Shown piece by piece: positions 16,518 through 24,730 of a DNA stretch of 64,000 nucleotides. The notes under the pieces were generated by a model. It did not search any database. It was not told the DNA's origin and worked only from the letters and a program-made list of their open reading frames with translations. How positions within the stretch are numbered: the stretch's first letter is position 1; each line of letters begins with the position of its first letter. The translations under genes and the position numbers were made by a program. Source of the DNA: Paenibacillus roseus (GTDB lineage: Bacteria; Bacillota; Bacilli; Paenibacillales; Paenibacillaceae); the NCBI RefSeq assembly GCF_016424485.1, contig NZ_JAELUP010000103.1, forward strand, positions 724,772 through 788,771, given 5' to 3'.

Positions 16518-17711
16518 CTACCTGAATACGCCAAGCGTTCCAATCCGTCGTACAGCTTCGGCCAGACGCTCCTCCGAGGTCAGCAGTCCGAGCCGGACGT
16601 AGCCTTCGCCATTCGTCCCGAATCCAATGCCCGGTGCAACGACGACGTCTGCCTGCTCGAGCACCAGATCGGCAAACTCCGATGACGTTGTCCCAGCAGG
16701 CACTGGCAGCCAGCAGAAGAAGGAGCCTCCGGGCCGGGCTGCCTTCCAGCCAATTTCGGCAAGCGCAGCATAAACGGCATTCCGTCTGCTCTCGTATATG
16801 GAGCGCAACTCATGCACGCAGTCCTGCGGTCCGGTGAGCGCCACGGCTGCTGCTTCCTGAATACCGCCGAACAAGCTGCAATAATAATGATCCTGTATCA
16901 GATTAATGGAAGCGATCATTTTGGCATTGCCGATCGCAAATCCGACACGCCAGCCCGCCATATTGTACGTTTTGGAGAGTGTATAAATCTCAAAGCCGAC
17001 TTCCTTAGCGCCAGGCGTCTGAAGGAAACTGACAGGCTTCTCTCCGTCGAAGCCGATTGCGCCGTACGCAAAATCACTGACAACCGCGATCTGGTGCCTG
17101 GAGGCGAAGCGCACCGTCTCTTCATAAAAAGAACTGTCGGCAACCGCACCGGTCGGATTATTCGGATAATTAATGAACATCAGCTTGGAGCGATCAGCTA
17201 CAGCAGGGTCAATGGCACTGTAATCGGGAAGAAATCCGTTCTGCTCGGCAAGCGGCATAAAGGACATTGATGCCCCTGCAAGGGCAATACCAGACCAATA
17301 GTCCGGGTATCCAGGGTCAGGAACAAGGCAGATATCGCCTGGGTTCAACAGACATTGGCTGATTTCCACAAGACCTGTTTTGCCGCCAAACAAGATCGCA
17401 ATCTCGGTTTCAGGATCAACCTTAACCCCGTAATCTTCCTTATAGCGTTGCGCAACCGCTTCTTTGAGGAAAGCATAGCCCCTAAACGGGCTGTAACGGT
17501 GATACAACGGGTTCGCTGCCGCGCTTTGCAGCGCCTCTACAATATGAGGAGGCGTGGGGCGGTCGGGATTGCCTTGACCGAGATTGATGACGTCTTTGCC
17601 TTTGGCTGCCTGGGCGTTTGCTTTTTGAACCAGGGAGGCGAAAAACTGCTTCGGCAGATTTTTCATCCGTTCGGCTGGCTCACCTATTTGAATAGTAGGA
17701 TTAATGGTCAT
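16518..17711 (-). CDS. mtnE: Methionine-salvage aminotransferase
   Basis: A 397-residue fold-type I aminotransferase matching Bacillus MtnE (YkrV). The N-terminus LPKQFFASLVQKANAQA and DVINLGQGNPD are typical of that protein; substrate and cofactor regions include LFGGKTGLVE, YPNNPTGAV, and the PLP lysine in YTLSKTYNMAGWRVGF (about residue 235). It transaminates 4-methylthio-2-oxobutyrate to methionine, using glutamine or other donors. The start at 17711 is chosen from GGAG about 9 bases upstream; a longer in-frame start adds 19 unconserved residues. It runs in the same direction as, and upstream of, the T-box operon but is separated by the leader, so it is a distinct unit. No SAM riboswitch precedes it. 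Confidence 0.92.
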   Translation of the reverse strand: MTINPTIQIGEPAERMKNLPKQFFASLVQKANAQAAKGKDVINLGQGNPDRPTPPHIVEALQSAAANPLYHRYSPFRGYAFLKEAVAQRYKEDYGVKVDPETEIAILFGGKTGLVEISQCLLNPGDICLVPDPGYPDYWSGIALAGASMSFMPLAEQNGFLPDYSAIDPAVADRSKLMFINYPNNPTGAVADSSFYEETVRFASRHQIAVVSDFAYGAIGFDGEKPVSFLQTPGAKEVGFEIYTLSKTYNMAGWRVGFAIGNAKMIASINLIQDHYYCSLFGGIQEAAAVALTGPQDCVHELRSIYESRRNAVYAALAEIGWKAARPGGSFFCWLPVPAGTTSSEFADLVLEQADVVVAPGIGFGTNGEGYVRLGLLTSEERLAEAVRRIGTLGVFR

Positions 17712-17795
17712 TTTTAACACTCCACATCGTGCAAAAATATTGATTTTAAATGTACCAGATTTATGCACGGGTGTCGAGCTTTAAAAGGAAGGCGG

Positions 17796-17824
17796 AAAAA
17801 AATATGCCTGCTTAAGCAGCAGGC
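17796..17824 (-). terminator. Terminator overlapping the 3' end of the secreted-protein gene
   Basis: On the minus strand TGCCTGCT / AGCAGGCA form a stem around a 5-base loop, followed by TATTTTTTT. The left arm lies inside the last codons of the gene ending at 17812. It separates that gene from mtnE. Confidence 0.85.
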
Positions 17825-18267
17825 AGTCCTACCTTGCGAAGGAACGGCTTCAAATCCGGCTTGAAGGCGAGAATATAGGGTTTGCGGCCGGCATCAAATA
17901 CGAGTAGTGAAGCGGGCTTATCCGGACAGTAGAAGAGGAAGACATCCGTCGTACTCACTGTAATGCCGCCCGTTTTTATGGTAACGGGATGTTCCAGCGG
18001 AATGCGGAATACATAGCCGCATTTATTTTCCGGCGTAAACTGCGGAGACAGTCCGGTCACTGAAGCCAGCCAGTCGGTCGCATACTGTTGAAATTGCTGG
18101 TCGTTTTCTATCGTTTTGACGACTTTGCCAGCCTGAATATCGAAGACTTGAACAGGCTTTGCCGTTGGCGTTCCATGAGCTGAAGTTGTACCGGGAGAGA
18201 CCATCAGCAAACACATTAAACCAAGGGTAAAAGCAAGCAGCCCTTTTTGGAATTGGATCATCATCAT
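17812..18267 (-). CDS. Secreted protein of unknown function
   Basis: A 151-residue protein with a signal peptide (hydrophobic LLAFTLGLMCLLMVSPG, likely cleavage after TSAHG). The mature part of about 120 residues has no motif I recognise. It is beta-rich, with VQVFDIQAGKVVKTI near the start and PHYILAFKP-like strands at the end, and two cysteines (about 83 and 112) that could pair. AAGGAG six bases before 18267 favours that ATG over one six bases earlier. It lies alone between mtnE and the divergent mtnU, with its own terminator. No link to methionine salvage is visible beyond position. Confidence 0.8.
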   Translation of the reverse strand: MMMIQFQKGLLAFTLGLMCLLMVSPGTTSAHGTPTAKPVQVFDIQAGKVVKTIENDQQFQQYATDWLASVTGLSPQFTPENKCGYVFRIPLEHPVTIKTGGITVSTTDVFLFYCPDKPASLLVFDAGRKPYILAFKPDLKPFLRKVGLPAA

Positions 18268-18308
18268 TTTCATCTCCTTTTGAAAGCATCCTTTTTACTG
18301 TTCCCATC

Positions 18309-18336
18309 TTGACAATGATCCATGAGAGGCTATGCT
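18309..18336 (+). promoter_or_regulatory. Promoter of mtnU
   Basis: A perfect TTGACA (18309-18314), a 16-base spacer and TATGCT (18331-18336) lie 48 bases before the mtnU start. Confidence 0.65.
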
Positions 18337-18383
18337 AAATATGTAGGAATAAGATTTGATAATGAGGATTGGTGGGAGAGGCT

Positions 18384-19181
18384 TTGAACAAGGACAAGTT
18401 TGAAGTGGCCCTAATTCAAATGCACATTGAAGCAGGGGATACGGAAGCCAATTTTGCAAGGCTGCAAGTGAAGCTTCGTGAAGCGGTATCAGGCGAGGTA
18501 AAGCCGGATGTCATCCTGCTCCCAGAGATGTGGAACACAGGCTATGCACTGGAGCAGATTCATGAGCTTGCCGATGAAGAAGGGAAAGCGACGGATGAAT
18601 TGCTGTCTGCGTTCAGCCGAGAGCATCAGGTGCATCTGATTGGCGGCTCGATCGCGGAGAAGAGAAGTGAAGGCGTCTATAATACGGCTTATGTATATAA
18701 TCGTGATGGCGAGAAGACTGCGGATTATTCCAAGATCCATCTGTTCCGGCTGATGGATGAGGAGAAGCATCTTCAAGCAGGCGACAAACTGGGTGAGCTG
18801 ACCATTGAAGGCACGCAGGCAGGCTTGATGATCTGCTACGATATCCGATTTCCTGAATTGACCCGGAAGCTGGCGCTTGGGGGAGCCAAAATACTGTTTG
18901 TCCCCGCCGAGTGGCCACATCCCAGGCTGAATCACTGGCGTACGCTGCTGACGGCACGGGCAATTGAAAATCAGATCTATGTCATTGCCTGCAATCGTGT
19001 CGGTACAAGCGGAACAACGCACTTTTTCGGACATTCCATGATTATCGATCCGTGGGGTGAGATTATCGCCGAGGCTGGGGAAGAAGAGGCTATTGTGCGG
19101 GCGCAAATTGACGTCTCGCTTGTGGACGAGGTTCGCACCCGCATTCCGATCTTTGACGACCGCAGGCCGCCGCTTTATTAA
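18384..19181 (+). CDS. mtnU: Carbon-nitrogen hydrolase of methionine salvage (MtnU, omega-amidase type)
   Basis: A 265-residue nitrilase-superfamily enzyme with the Glu-Lys-Cys triad visible: LLPEMWNTGY (Glu, about residue 42), YSKIHLF (Lys, about 115) and MICYDIRFPE (Cys, about 150). It matches Bacillus MtnU (YkrU) in overall sequence, including RAIENQIYVIACN and a C-terminal PIFDDRRPPLY. It probably hydrolyses the alpha-ketoglutaramate left when MtnE uses glutamine as donor. The start is taken as TTG at 18384 with GGGAG 5 bases upstream; alternative in-frame TTG and GTG codons lie 12-15 bases earlier without well-spaced sites. The 3' end overlaps the convergent LysR gene by 4 bases. Confidence 0.88.
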   Translation: MNKDKFEVALIQMHIEAGDTEANFARLQVKLREAVSGEVKPDVILLPEMWNTGYALEQIHELADEEGKATDELLSAFSREHQVHLIGGSIAEKRSEGVYNTAYVYNRDGEKTADYSKIHLFRLMDEEKHLQAGDKLGELTIEGTQAGLMICYDIRFPELTRKLALGGAKILFVPAEWPHPRLNHWRTLLTARAIENQIYVIACNRVGTSGTTHFFGHSMIIDPWGEIIAEAGEEEAIVRAQIDVSLVDEVRTRIPIFDDRRPPLY

Positions 19182-20125
19182 GTAGCAGAAGCGTTTTTGG
19201 GCCAAGGCGTATCCTGCTCGTGCTGGTCGACGGTAGCCTTCATCGTCTGGATGAAGGCTTCTGCCGCTTTGGAGAGATAACGCCCCTTGCGGCTGGCAAT
19301 CACCAGCGTTCTGGACGGAGCAGGATCGGCAAGCTTCAAATACGCGGGAGCAAGCTGGCTCCAGCCCGCACGGGCGACCATCATCGGCACGAAGGCGATG
19401 CCCATCCCGGCAGCGGCAAGCGACTGAACAGTCTCAATATTCGTGCTTTCAAACACGATGCGAGGCTCGAAGCCGGCTTGTTGGCACAGATCGAGCGTAA
19501 TTTTACGGAAGCCCTGGCCTTTTTTCAAAATGATGAACGGTTCATGGCGGAGGTCTTCAATCCGGACGCCTGCTCCGCCGCAGGCATCGCCAGTTTGGGC
19601 GAGACGATGCTGGGGAGGGACGGCAAGGCAGATTTTTTCTTCTATGAGAGGTTCCCAAGCAAGAGAAGGTTCCTGCAAGGGCAGAGACAACAGACTGAGA
19701 TCGGTTTGCCCGCTGGCCGTAAGCTGCTCCAGTCTGGATGAACTGTCCTCAACAAGCACAATTTCAATCTCCGGATAGAGGGATTGAAAAACCGGCAGCA
19801 CGAGCGGCAGTATATGGGCGCCGGTAATCGGGAGGCTGCCTACGACAAGGCGGCCTTTGCGCATGTGGGCCAAATCGTCCATCTCCTGCTTGAGCTGGTC
19901 GACGGCATCGAGAATGGCTTGCGCCTTTTCGACAAAAGCAGCGCCCGCATGGGTCAGATCGACCGAATTCGTCGTCCGTCTGAACAGCAGGACGCCGATT
20001 TCTTGTTCCAGCTTGGATAACTGTTGGCTTAAAGAGGGCTGGGCGATGTGAAGCTTCTCGGCTGCTCTGGAAAAGTTCTTCTCCGCAGCAATTTGTATGA
20101 CATAATGCAATTGGCGCAGCTCCAT
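19178..20125 (-). CDS. LysR-family transcriptional regulator
   Basis: A 315-residue LysR regulator. The N-terminal helix-turn-helix is clear (MELRQLHYVIQIAAEKNFS, then AAEKLHIAQPSLSQQLSKLE) and is followed by a linker helix and a periplasmic-binding-protein-like effector domain starting at RLVVGSLPITGAHILP (about 92). Residues at 98-101 and 125-135 (VEDSSSRLEQL) line the usual effector cleft; the ligand is unknown. AAAGGAG upstream supports the ATG. It is divergent from leuC with a 244-base shared region holding T-N11-A type palindromes, so it plausibly regulates leuCD and itself. Its 3' end meets mtnU tail to tail. Confidence 0.92.
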   Translation of the reverse strand: MELRQLHYVIQIAAEKNFSRAAEKLHIAQPSLSQQLSKLEQEIGVLLFRRTTNSVDLTHAGAAFVEKAQAILDAVDQLKQEMDDLAHMRKGRLVVGSLPITGAHILPLVLPVFQSLYPEIEIVLVEDSSSRLEQLTASGQTDLSLLSLPLQEPSLAWEPLIEEKICLAVPPQHRLAQTGDACGGAGVRIEDLRHEPFIILKKGQGFRKITLDLCQQAGFEPRIVFESTNIETVQSLAAAGMGIAFVPMMVARAGWSQLAPAYLKLADPAPSRTLVIASRKGRYLSKAAEAFIQTMKATVDQHEQDTPWPKNASAT

Positions 20126-20149
20126 AGCGCAGGTCTCCTTTACAATAGA

Positions 20150-20226
20150 AGGATTTATATAAGTTAATAAACTTTATAGGATTTTTGGCAATAGTTTAAA
20201 CCTATCAACGTTATAGATATTATATC
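20150..20226. promoter_or_regulatory. Shared LysR/leuC control region with T-N11-A boxes
   Basis: Two dyads stand out: a near-palindrome TATAAGTT-AATA-AACTTTATA (20158-20178) and CTAT-N7-ATAG with inner AACGTT (20202-20216), the latter a proper T-N11-A LysR motif. TATTAT (20218-20223) could be the leuC -10. The rest of the intergenic region (to 20369) shows no T-box or other leader. Confidence 0.55.
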
Positions 20227-20369
20227 TTAGAACAATGAAGAAAGAAATGATAAGATAAAGCTACGAATTTTTAACGTCAGAATGACGAAATGCTGCCTTT
20301 GCATACTGCTTTGCGCCTTTAAAGGGAAAGCGGCGGATTTAGCAAGATCACAATTACGGGGTGAAAGAA

Positions 20370-21791
20370 ATGACAAAGAGAACCATGTTTGAGAAGATTT
20401 GGGACAATCATGTTATTCATCAGGAGGAAGGCAAGCCAAGTGTAATCTATATTGATCTGCACCTGGTTCACGAGGTAACGTCTCCGCAGGCGTTCGAAGG
20501 CCTCCGTCTGACAGGTCGCAAGGTGCGTCGTCCTGATCTGACATTCGCAACGATGGACCATAATGTTCCTACCAAAGACCGTTTCAATATTACAGATCCG
20601 ATCTCCAAGCAGCAGATTGATACGCTGACGCAGAACTGTAAGGATTTTGGCGTCACGCTTTACGATCTGGACAGCATTGATCAAGGCGTTGTACACGTTA
20701 TGGGTCCTGAGCTGGGACTTACTCATCCGGGTAAAACAATCGTTTGTGGCGACAGCCACACCTCTACGCATGGCGCATTCGGCGCGCTGGCCTTCGGGAT
20801 CGGAACAAGCGAAGTTGAGCACGTGCTGGCGACCCAGTGTCTGCAGCAGTCCAAAGCAAAAACGATGGAAGTCCGCTTCAACGGAAAACGCAAGCCGGGC
20901 GTTACGGCAAAAGACCTGATCCTGGGTGTAATCGCCAAATATGGCACAGACTTTGCGACAGGCTACGTGCTTGAATATACAGGCGAAGCGATCAGCAGCC
21001 TGTCGATGGAAGAGCGCATGACGGTATGTAACATGTCTATCGAAGCTGGCGCGCGCGCAGGTCTGATTGCACCGGACGAAACAACATTCGAATACTTGCG
21101 CGGTCGCGAGTACGCACCGCAAGGGGAAGCATTCGATAAAGCAGTAGCCGCGTGGAAAGAGCTGACAACTGACGAGGGCGCAACTTATGATACAGTTGTC
21201 GACTTCGATGTGGACAGCCTGATTCCGCAAGTAACCTGGGGAACAAGCCCTGGCATGGGTACAAACATTACTTCGACTGTTCCTGTACCTTCCAGCCTGC
21301 CGACTGAAAACGAGCGCAAAGCTGCCGAAAAAGCGGTTGAATATATGGGTCTCGTGCCTGGAACGCCTATGACGGAAATCGAAATCGATTATGTGTTCAT
21401 CGGCTCCTGTACGAACGGACGGATCGAAGACTTGAGAGCGGCTGCTGAAGTTGCGAAAGGCTACAAAGTCAGCGAGAAGGTTACTGCGATCGTTGTACCT
21501 GGCTCTGGCCGCGTTAAAATTCAGGCAGAGAAGGAAGGTCTGGACAAAATTTTCGAAGAAGCCGGATTTGAATGGCGTGATGCGGGCTGCTCGATGTGTC
21601 TGGCCATGAACCCGGACGTTCTGAAGCCTGGACAACGCTGCGCTTCCACTTCTAACCGTAACTTCGAGGGACGTCAAGGCCGCGGCGGACGTACACATCT
21701 GGTATCTCCGGCAATGGCAGCTGCAGCTGCTATCAAAGGCCGCTTCACAGACGTTCGCGAGTGGGAGTTCAAGACGGAAACTGCTGTATAA
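20370..21791 (+). CDS. leuC: 3-isopropylmalate dehydratase large subunit
   Basis: A 473-residue aconitase-family protein. Cluster-binding motifs are present: the first cysteine in FIGSCTNGRIEDLR (about residue 345) and the CSMCLAMNPD pair (about 408), plus CGDSHTSTHGAFGALA (about 128). With LeuD it isomerises 2- and 3-isopropylmalate in leucine synthesis. The start at 20370 is set by GGGGTGA five bases upstream; an in-frame GTG at 20361 lies within that site. It forms an operon with leuD (27 bases away). Codon use in this pair looks strongly biased, like a well-expressed gene. leuA and leuB are not here. Confidence 0.97.
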   Translation: MTKRTMFEKIWDNHVIHQEEGKPSVIYIDLHLVHEVTSPQAFEGLRLTGRKVRRPDLTFATMDHNVPTKDRFNITDPISKQQIDTLTQNCKDFGVTLYDLDSIDQGVVHVMGPELGLTHPGKTIVCGDSHTSTHGAFGALAFGIGTSEVEHVLATQCLQQSKAKTMEVRFNGKRKPGVTAKDLILGVIAKYGTDFATGYVLEYTGEAISSLSMEERMTVCNMSIEAGARAGLIAPDETTFEYLRGREYAPQGEAFDKAVAAWKELTTDEGATYDTVVDFDVDSLIPQVTWGTSPGMGTNITSTVPVPSSLPTENERKAAEKAVEYMGLVPGTPMTEIEIDYVFIGSCTNGRIEDLRAAAEVAKGYKVSEKVTAIVVPGSGRVKIQAEKEGLDKIFEEAGFEWRDAGCSMCLAMNPDVLKPGQRCASTSNRNFEGRQGRGGRTHLVSPAMAAAAAIKGRFTDVREWEFKTETAV

Positions 21792-21818
21792 TGTAAACAA
21801 GAGGGGATGGATACAGAT

Positions 21819-22412
21819 ATGGAACCATTTAAAAAACTGACCGGAATCGTGGCTCCTGTAGACCGCGTCAACGTAGATACAGATGCGATTATTCCAAAAC
21901 AATTTTTGAAGCGCATCGAGCGCAGCGGCTTCGGCCAATTTCTGTTCTATGAATGGCGCTTTTTCGAAAGCGGAGAGGTGAATCCGGACTTCGAACCGAA
22001 CAAGGCTCGTTATGAAGGCGCATCTGTGCTCATTTCCCGCGCCAACTTTGGCTGCGGATCTTCCCGTGAGCATGCTCCATGGGCCATTCTGGACTATGGA
22101 TACAAATGCGTTATTGCACCTTCCTTTGCAGATATTTTCTACAACAACTGCTTCAAGAACGGCATTTTGCCGATCAAGCTCAGCGAGGAGCAAGTTGAAG
22201 ATTTGTTCCAGCGCACAGCTGCACATGACGGCTACAAGCTGAATGTTGATTTGGAGCATAAGAAAATTACAGACGATCATGGCCTTGAAATTAACTTTGA
22301 TCTGGATGAACACCGCCGTCAGTTTCTGCTTCAAGGATTGGATGATATCGGTCTTACGCTCCAGCATGAAGATAAAATTTCGGCTTATGAAGCTTCCCGT
22401 GTCGCCTATTAA
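21819..22412 (+). CDS. leuD: 3-isopropylmalate dehydratase small subunit
   Basis: A 197-residue LeuD: MEPFKKLTGIVAPVDRVNV at the start, DTDAIIPKQFLK, and the substrate-binding NFGCGSSREHAPWAI (about 73-87) are standard. It pairs with LeuC. Two starts are possible: ATG 21807 directly abuts the GAGGGG ribosome site, so ATG 21819 (spacing 12) is preferred and agrees with where homology begins. A strong terminator follows. Confidence 0.96.
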   Translation: MEPFKKLTGIVAPVDRVNVDTDAIIPKQFLKRIERSGFGQFLFYEWRFFESGEVNPDFEPNKARYEGASVLISRANFGCGSSREHAPWAILDYGYKCVIAPSFADIFYNNCFKNGILPIKLSEEQVEDLFQRTAAHDGYKLNVDLEHKKITDDHGLEINFDLDEHRRQFLLQGLDDIGLTLQHEDKISAYEASRVAY

Positions 22413-22456
22413 TTGAATTTGCTGCACAAGACTAAACCTTATACCACCATGAAGAA

Positions 22457-22485
22457 CAGACCCCGAATATTTCGGGGTCTGTTTT
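22457..22485 (+). terminator. Terminator after leuD
   Basis: A perfect 11-bp stem CAGACCCCGAA / TTCGGGGTCTG with a TAT loop is followed by TTTT. The DNA from here to 22697 shows no gene; only an AT-rich dyad near 22578-22600 and a weak TAATAAT (22631) are notable. Confidence 0.92.
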
Positions 22486-22697
22486 GGAATATGCACAACG
22501 TCGGATTGACGGTGGATTTGCGAAGTGGGGGACAGGGGAGAGTATTGGGAGCTTCGATCAGATCAGGACGGGGAATTTTAAAATACGTAAATTTTACCTC
22601 GAAACGCAACTTTTTCTGTCGGAGATCGTCTAATAATTGTCTGAGAATAGTCGAATGCGGCAATTCGATACGGCCAATTATGCAACCGAGGTGAAAG

Positions 22698-24149
22698 ATG
22701 AAAAAGCTAGTTCATTTGATGTTGTTGGTGTTGTTCGTCGTTGTTTTATGGCCAAGCCAGGGTCATGCCGCCACCGCTCCCAAACTTTTTCTCGACGGAA
22801 AAAGTATTGTGCCCGATGTTGACCCCATTATTGTCAAGGACTATACACTGGTTCCCGTTTCATTCATTGCAACCGGGTTGGGCAGTGGAATTGAGTACAT
22901 AGCCCAGACCAAGACAGTTACCATACATAACAGTACGACAAACATCGAATTAAAGATTGACAGTCAGACTGCAGTTGTTGATGGACAAACAGTCAACCTT
23001 GATGCCGCCGTCCAGTTGCTAAAGGGCAGGACGATGGTGCCGCTCCGGTTTGTAGGCGAGCAGCTTGGGCTGAATGTAGAATGGGTGCAGGAGACCCAGT
23101 CTATCTATTTGACAAAAAAACAGGCTCCGCCTGAAGAAGACCCGTCTCAGAACGGCGAGCAGCCTGACCCGCTGGAAACCGTTGGAGCAAGACCTGTGCC
23201 AGCGGACGCAGTCGGCGTGGTGAAGGGGATTGAATTTGACGGTACATCGGCTATCATTATAAGCTATGACGGAGAGATTTCACCTAACGAGGCGTTTACT
23301 TTGCAAGGACCGGACCGGATTGTGCTTGATCTGCCTGCAGTTGCCTTTGCCCCGGAATTCACATCGGGCTTTAAGCTGGCTTCTTCAGGCGTTCGCAGCG
23401 GGGAAGGCAGGCTTGTGGTGGAGGGTCATCCTCTGCTGAATCAGGTGCGTTACAATTCGACGGAGGCCCCGTCTGCTGTTCGTCTTGTGCTGGACCTGAC
23501 ACAGGCATCCACCTATACCGTCAACCAGGGTAATGGCGTGATCCGGCTTGATCTGACAGGAATACCGGAAACGGACCAGCCTAGCCAGCCTCCAGTTGGG
23601 GACAAAACTAACGGCGTTTTTCGAGTTGTCATTGACGCGGGACACGGCGCCCATGACCCGGGAGCCAAGAGTGCTTCCAATCGCACAGAGAAGGAGTTTA
23701 ATCTTGGCCTCGCTCTCAAAGTACAAGCTCTGCTGAAAAAAGAAAAGAATATCGAAGTGTACATGACCCGTGAAGACGATACCTTTATGGAACTCAGCGA
23801 CCGGGCCAAATTCGCGAACGATTTAAAGGCTGATATTTTCATTTCAATTCATGCGAACAGCTTTGGTACGACTGCAAGAGGTACAGAAACTTACTACAAC
23901 CGCGATGACAGCAAGGGATTGGCCGATATCATTCACAAGCATTTCTTAAAAGGGACAGGCCTGCCTGACCGGAAGGTGAAAAAGGCGGGATTCGTCGTCA
24001 TCAAGCAAACGACAATGCCAGCTGTGTTGCTGGAAGCCGGATTTATCACCAATAAGGAAGATGAGAAGATATTGTATGATGACGCGGCACAAAATCGCAT
24101 GGCTGAAGGAATCGTTGCGGGAATCAAGGAATACTTCAATCAGAAGTAG
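22698..24149 (+). CDS. N-acetylmuramoyl-L-alanine amidase with copper-amine-oxidase-like and AMIN domains
   Basis: A 483-residue secreted cell-wall hydrolase. In order: signal peptide (about 1-24, ending GHAAT), a copper-amine-oxidase N-terminal-like domain (about 28-145, with VPDVDPIIVKDYTLVPVSFI and GRTMVPLRFVGEQLGLNV), an acidic linker, an AMIN domain (about 170-290) and a C-terminal Amidase_3 domain (about 300-480). The zinc site is visible as DAGHGAHDPGA (His), a Glu in NRTEKEFNLGLA, SIHANSF (second His) and the catalytic Glu in LLEAGFITNKED. It cleaves the amide between muramic acid and the stem peptide. The first domain is common in Paenibacillus surface proteins. GAGGTGA upstream sets the start. 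It leads a group of three envelope genes. Confidence 0.93.
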   Translation: MKKLVHLMLLVLFVVVLWPSQGHAATAPKLFLDGKSIVPDVDPIIVKDYTLVPVSFIATGLGSGIEYIAQTKTVTIHNSTTNIELKIDSQTAVVDGQTVNLDAAVQLLKGRTMVPLRFVGEQLGLNVEWVQETQSIYLTKKQAPPEEDPSQNGEQPDPLETVGARPVPADAVGVVKGIEFDGTSAIIISYDGEISPNEAFTLQGPDRIVLDLPAVAFAPEFTSGFKLASSGVRSGEGRLVVEGHPLLNQVRYNSTEAPSAVRLVLDLTQASTYTVNQGNGVIRLDLTGIPETDQPSQPPVGDKTNGVFRVVIDAGHGAHDPGAKSASNRTEKEFNLGLALKVQALLKKEKNIEVYMTREDDTFMELSDRAKFANDLKADIFISIHANSFGTTARGTETYYNRDDSKGLADIIHKHFLKGTGLPDRKVKKAGFVVIKQTTMPAVLLEAGFITNKEDEKILYDDAAQNRMAEGIVAGIKEYFNQK

Positions 24150-24190
24150 CCGTAAGTCTCTGAAGTCTCATTCAAAACAGGAGGACTAGG

Positions 24191-24730
24191 ATGAAATTGA
24201 AATGGTTAATGCCGATTGTATTGCTTGCAGTTGTAGCCAGTGCTTGTGGAAATCCGGGACCGGGCAATTCGGGTCCGACGACAGGGACAGGCCAGACGGA
24301 AGAGCAGCCCCCTGCAGATGTAAAGGAAAAACAAACGATTCAAGTATTCTATACGGATGATCAACTGCTGGAGCTTACGCCCCGGGATGCAGAGATTGAA
24401 TTTTCAAATGAGCAAGAAAAGATAGAAGCCGCGCTGCGGGCATTGCAACAAAACAGCGCTGACAATGAGATATCGCTCTGGGAGCATGCCATATTCAATT
24501 CCGTCACGATCAAGGACGGTGATGTAACGGTTGATCTGTCTTTGCCTGAGGAAGCGCGACTGGGCGCTCCGGGAGAATTGCTGGCGCTTGAAGCGATTCA
24601 AAATACGGTGTTCCAGTTCGATGAAGTCAAGACCCTTGATTTACTGCTCGACGGTCAGGCGGTAGAAAGCCTGATGGGGCATGAAGAACTGGAGCATCCT
24701 TTTAAAAAATCAAATGGTGAGGAGAAATAG
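24191..24730 (+). CDS. GerM-domain lipoprotein
   Basis: A 179-residue lipoprotein: hydrophobic leader with lipobox VVASAC (Cys at 20), a Pro/Gly/Thr-rich linker, then one GerMN-type domain (about 60-170). This is recognisable from QVFYTDDQLLELTPRD, LWEHAIFNSVTIKDGDVTVD and FQFDEVKTLDLLLDGQAV. The domain is found in the Bacillus spore germination protein GerM and other envelope lipoproteins. Here a single copy occurs rather than the two of GerM. CAGGAGGAC upstream supports the start. It follows the amidase by 41 bases and abuts the SLH protein, so an envelope or spore-wall role is likely. Confidence 0.82.
   Translation: MKLKWLMPIVLLAVVASACGNPGPGNSGPTTGTGQTEEQPPADVKEKQTIQVFYTDDQLLELTPRDAEIEFSNEQEKIEAALRALQQNSADNEISLWEHAIFNSVTIKDGDVTVDLSLPEEARLGAPGELLALEAIQNTVFQFDEVKTLDLLLDGQAVESLMGHEELEHPFKKSNGEEK

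Noticed and set aside
17712..17811. SAM riboswitch upstream of mtnE
   Set aside because: The region is only 100 bases, with no S-box conserved blocks; the only hairpin is the terminator of the preceding gene.
20319..22496. 725-codon open frame antisense to leuCD
   Set aside because: No ribosome site or start context, composition rich in His, Cys, Phe and Arg without motifs, and it lies exactly opposite two strongly biased real genes, so it is a codon-usage shadow.
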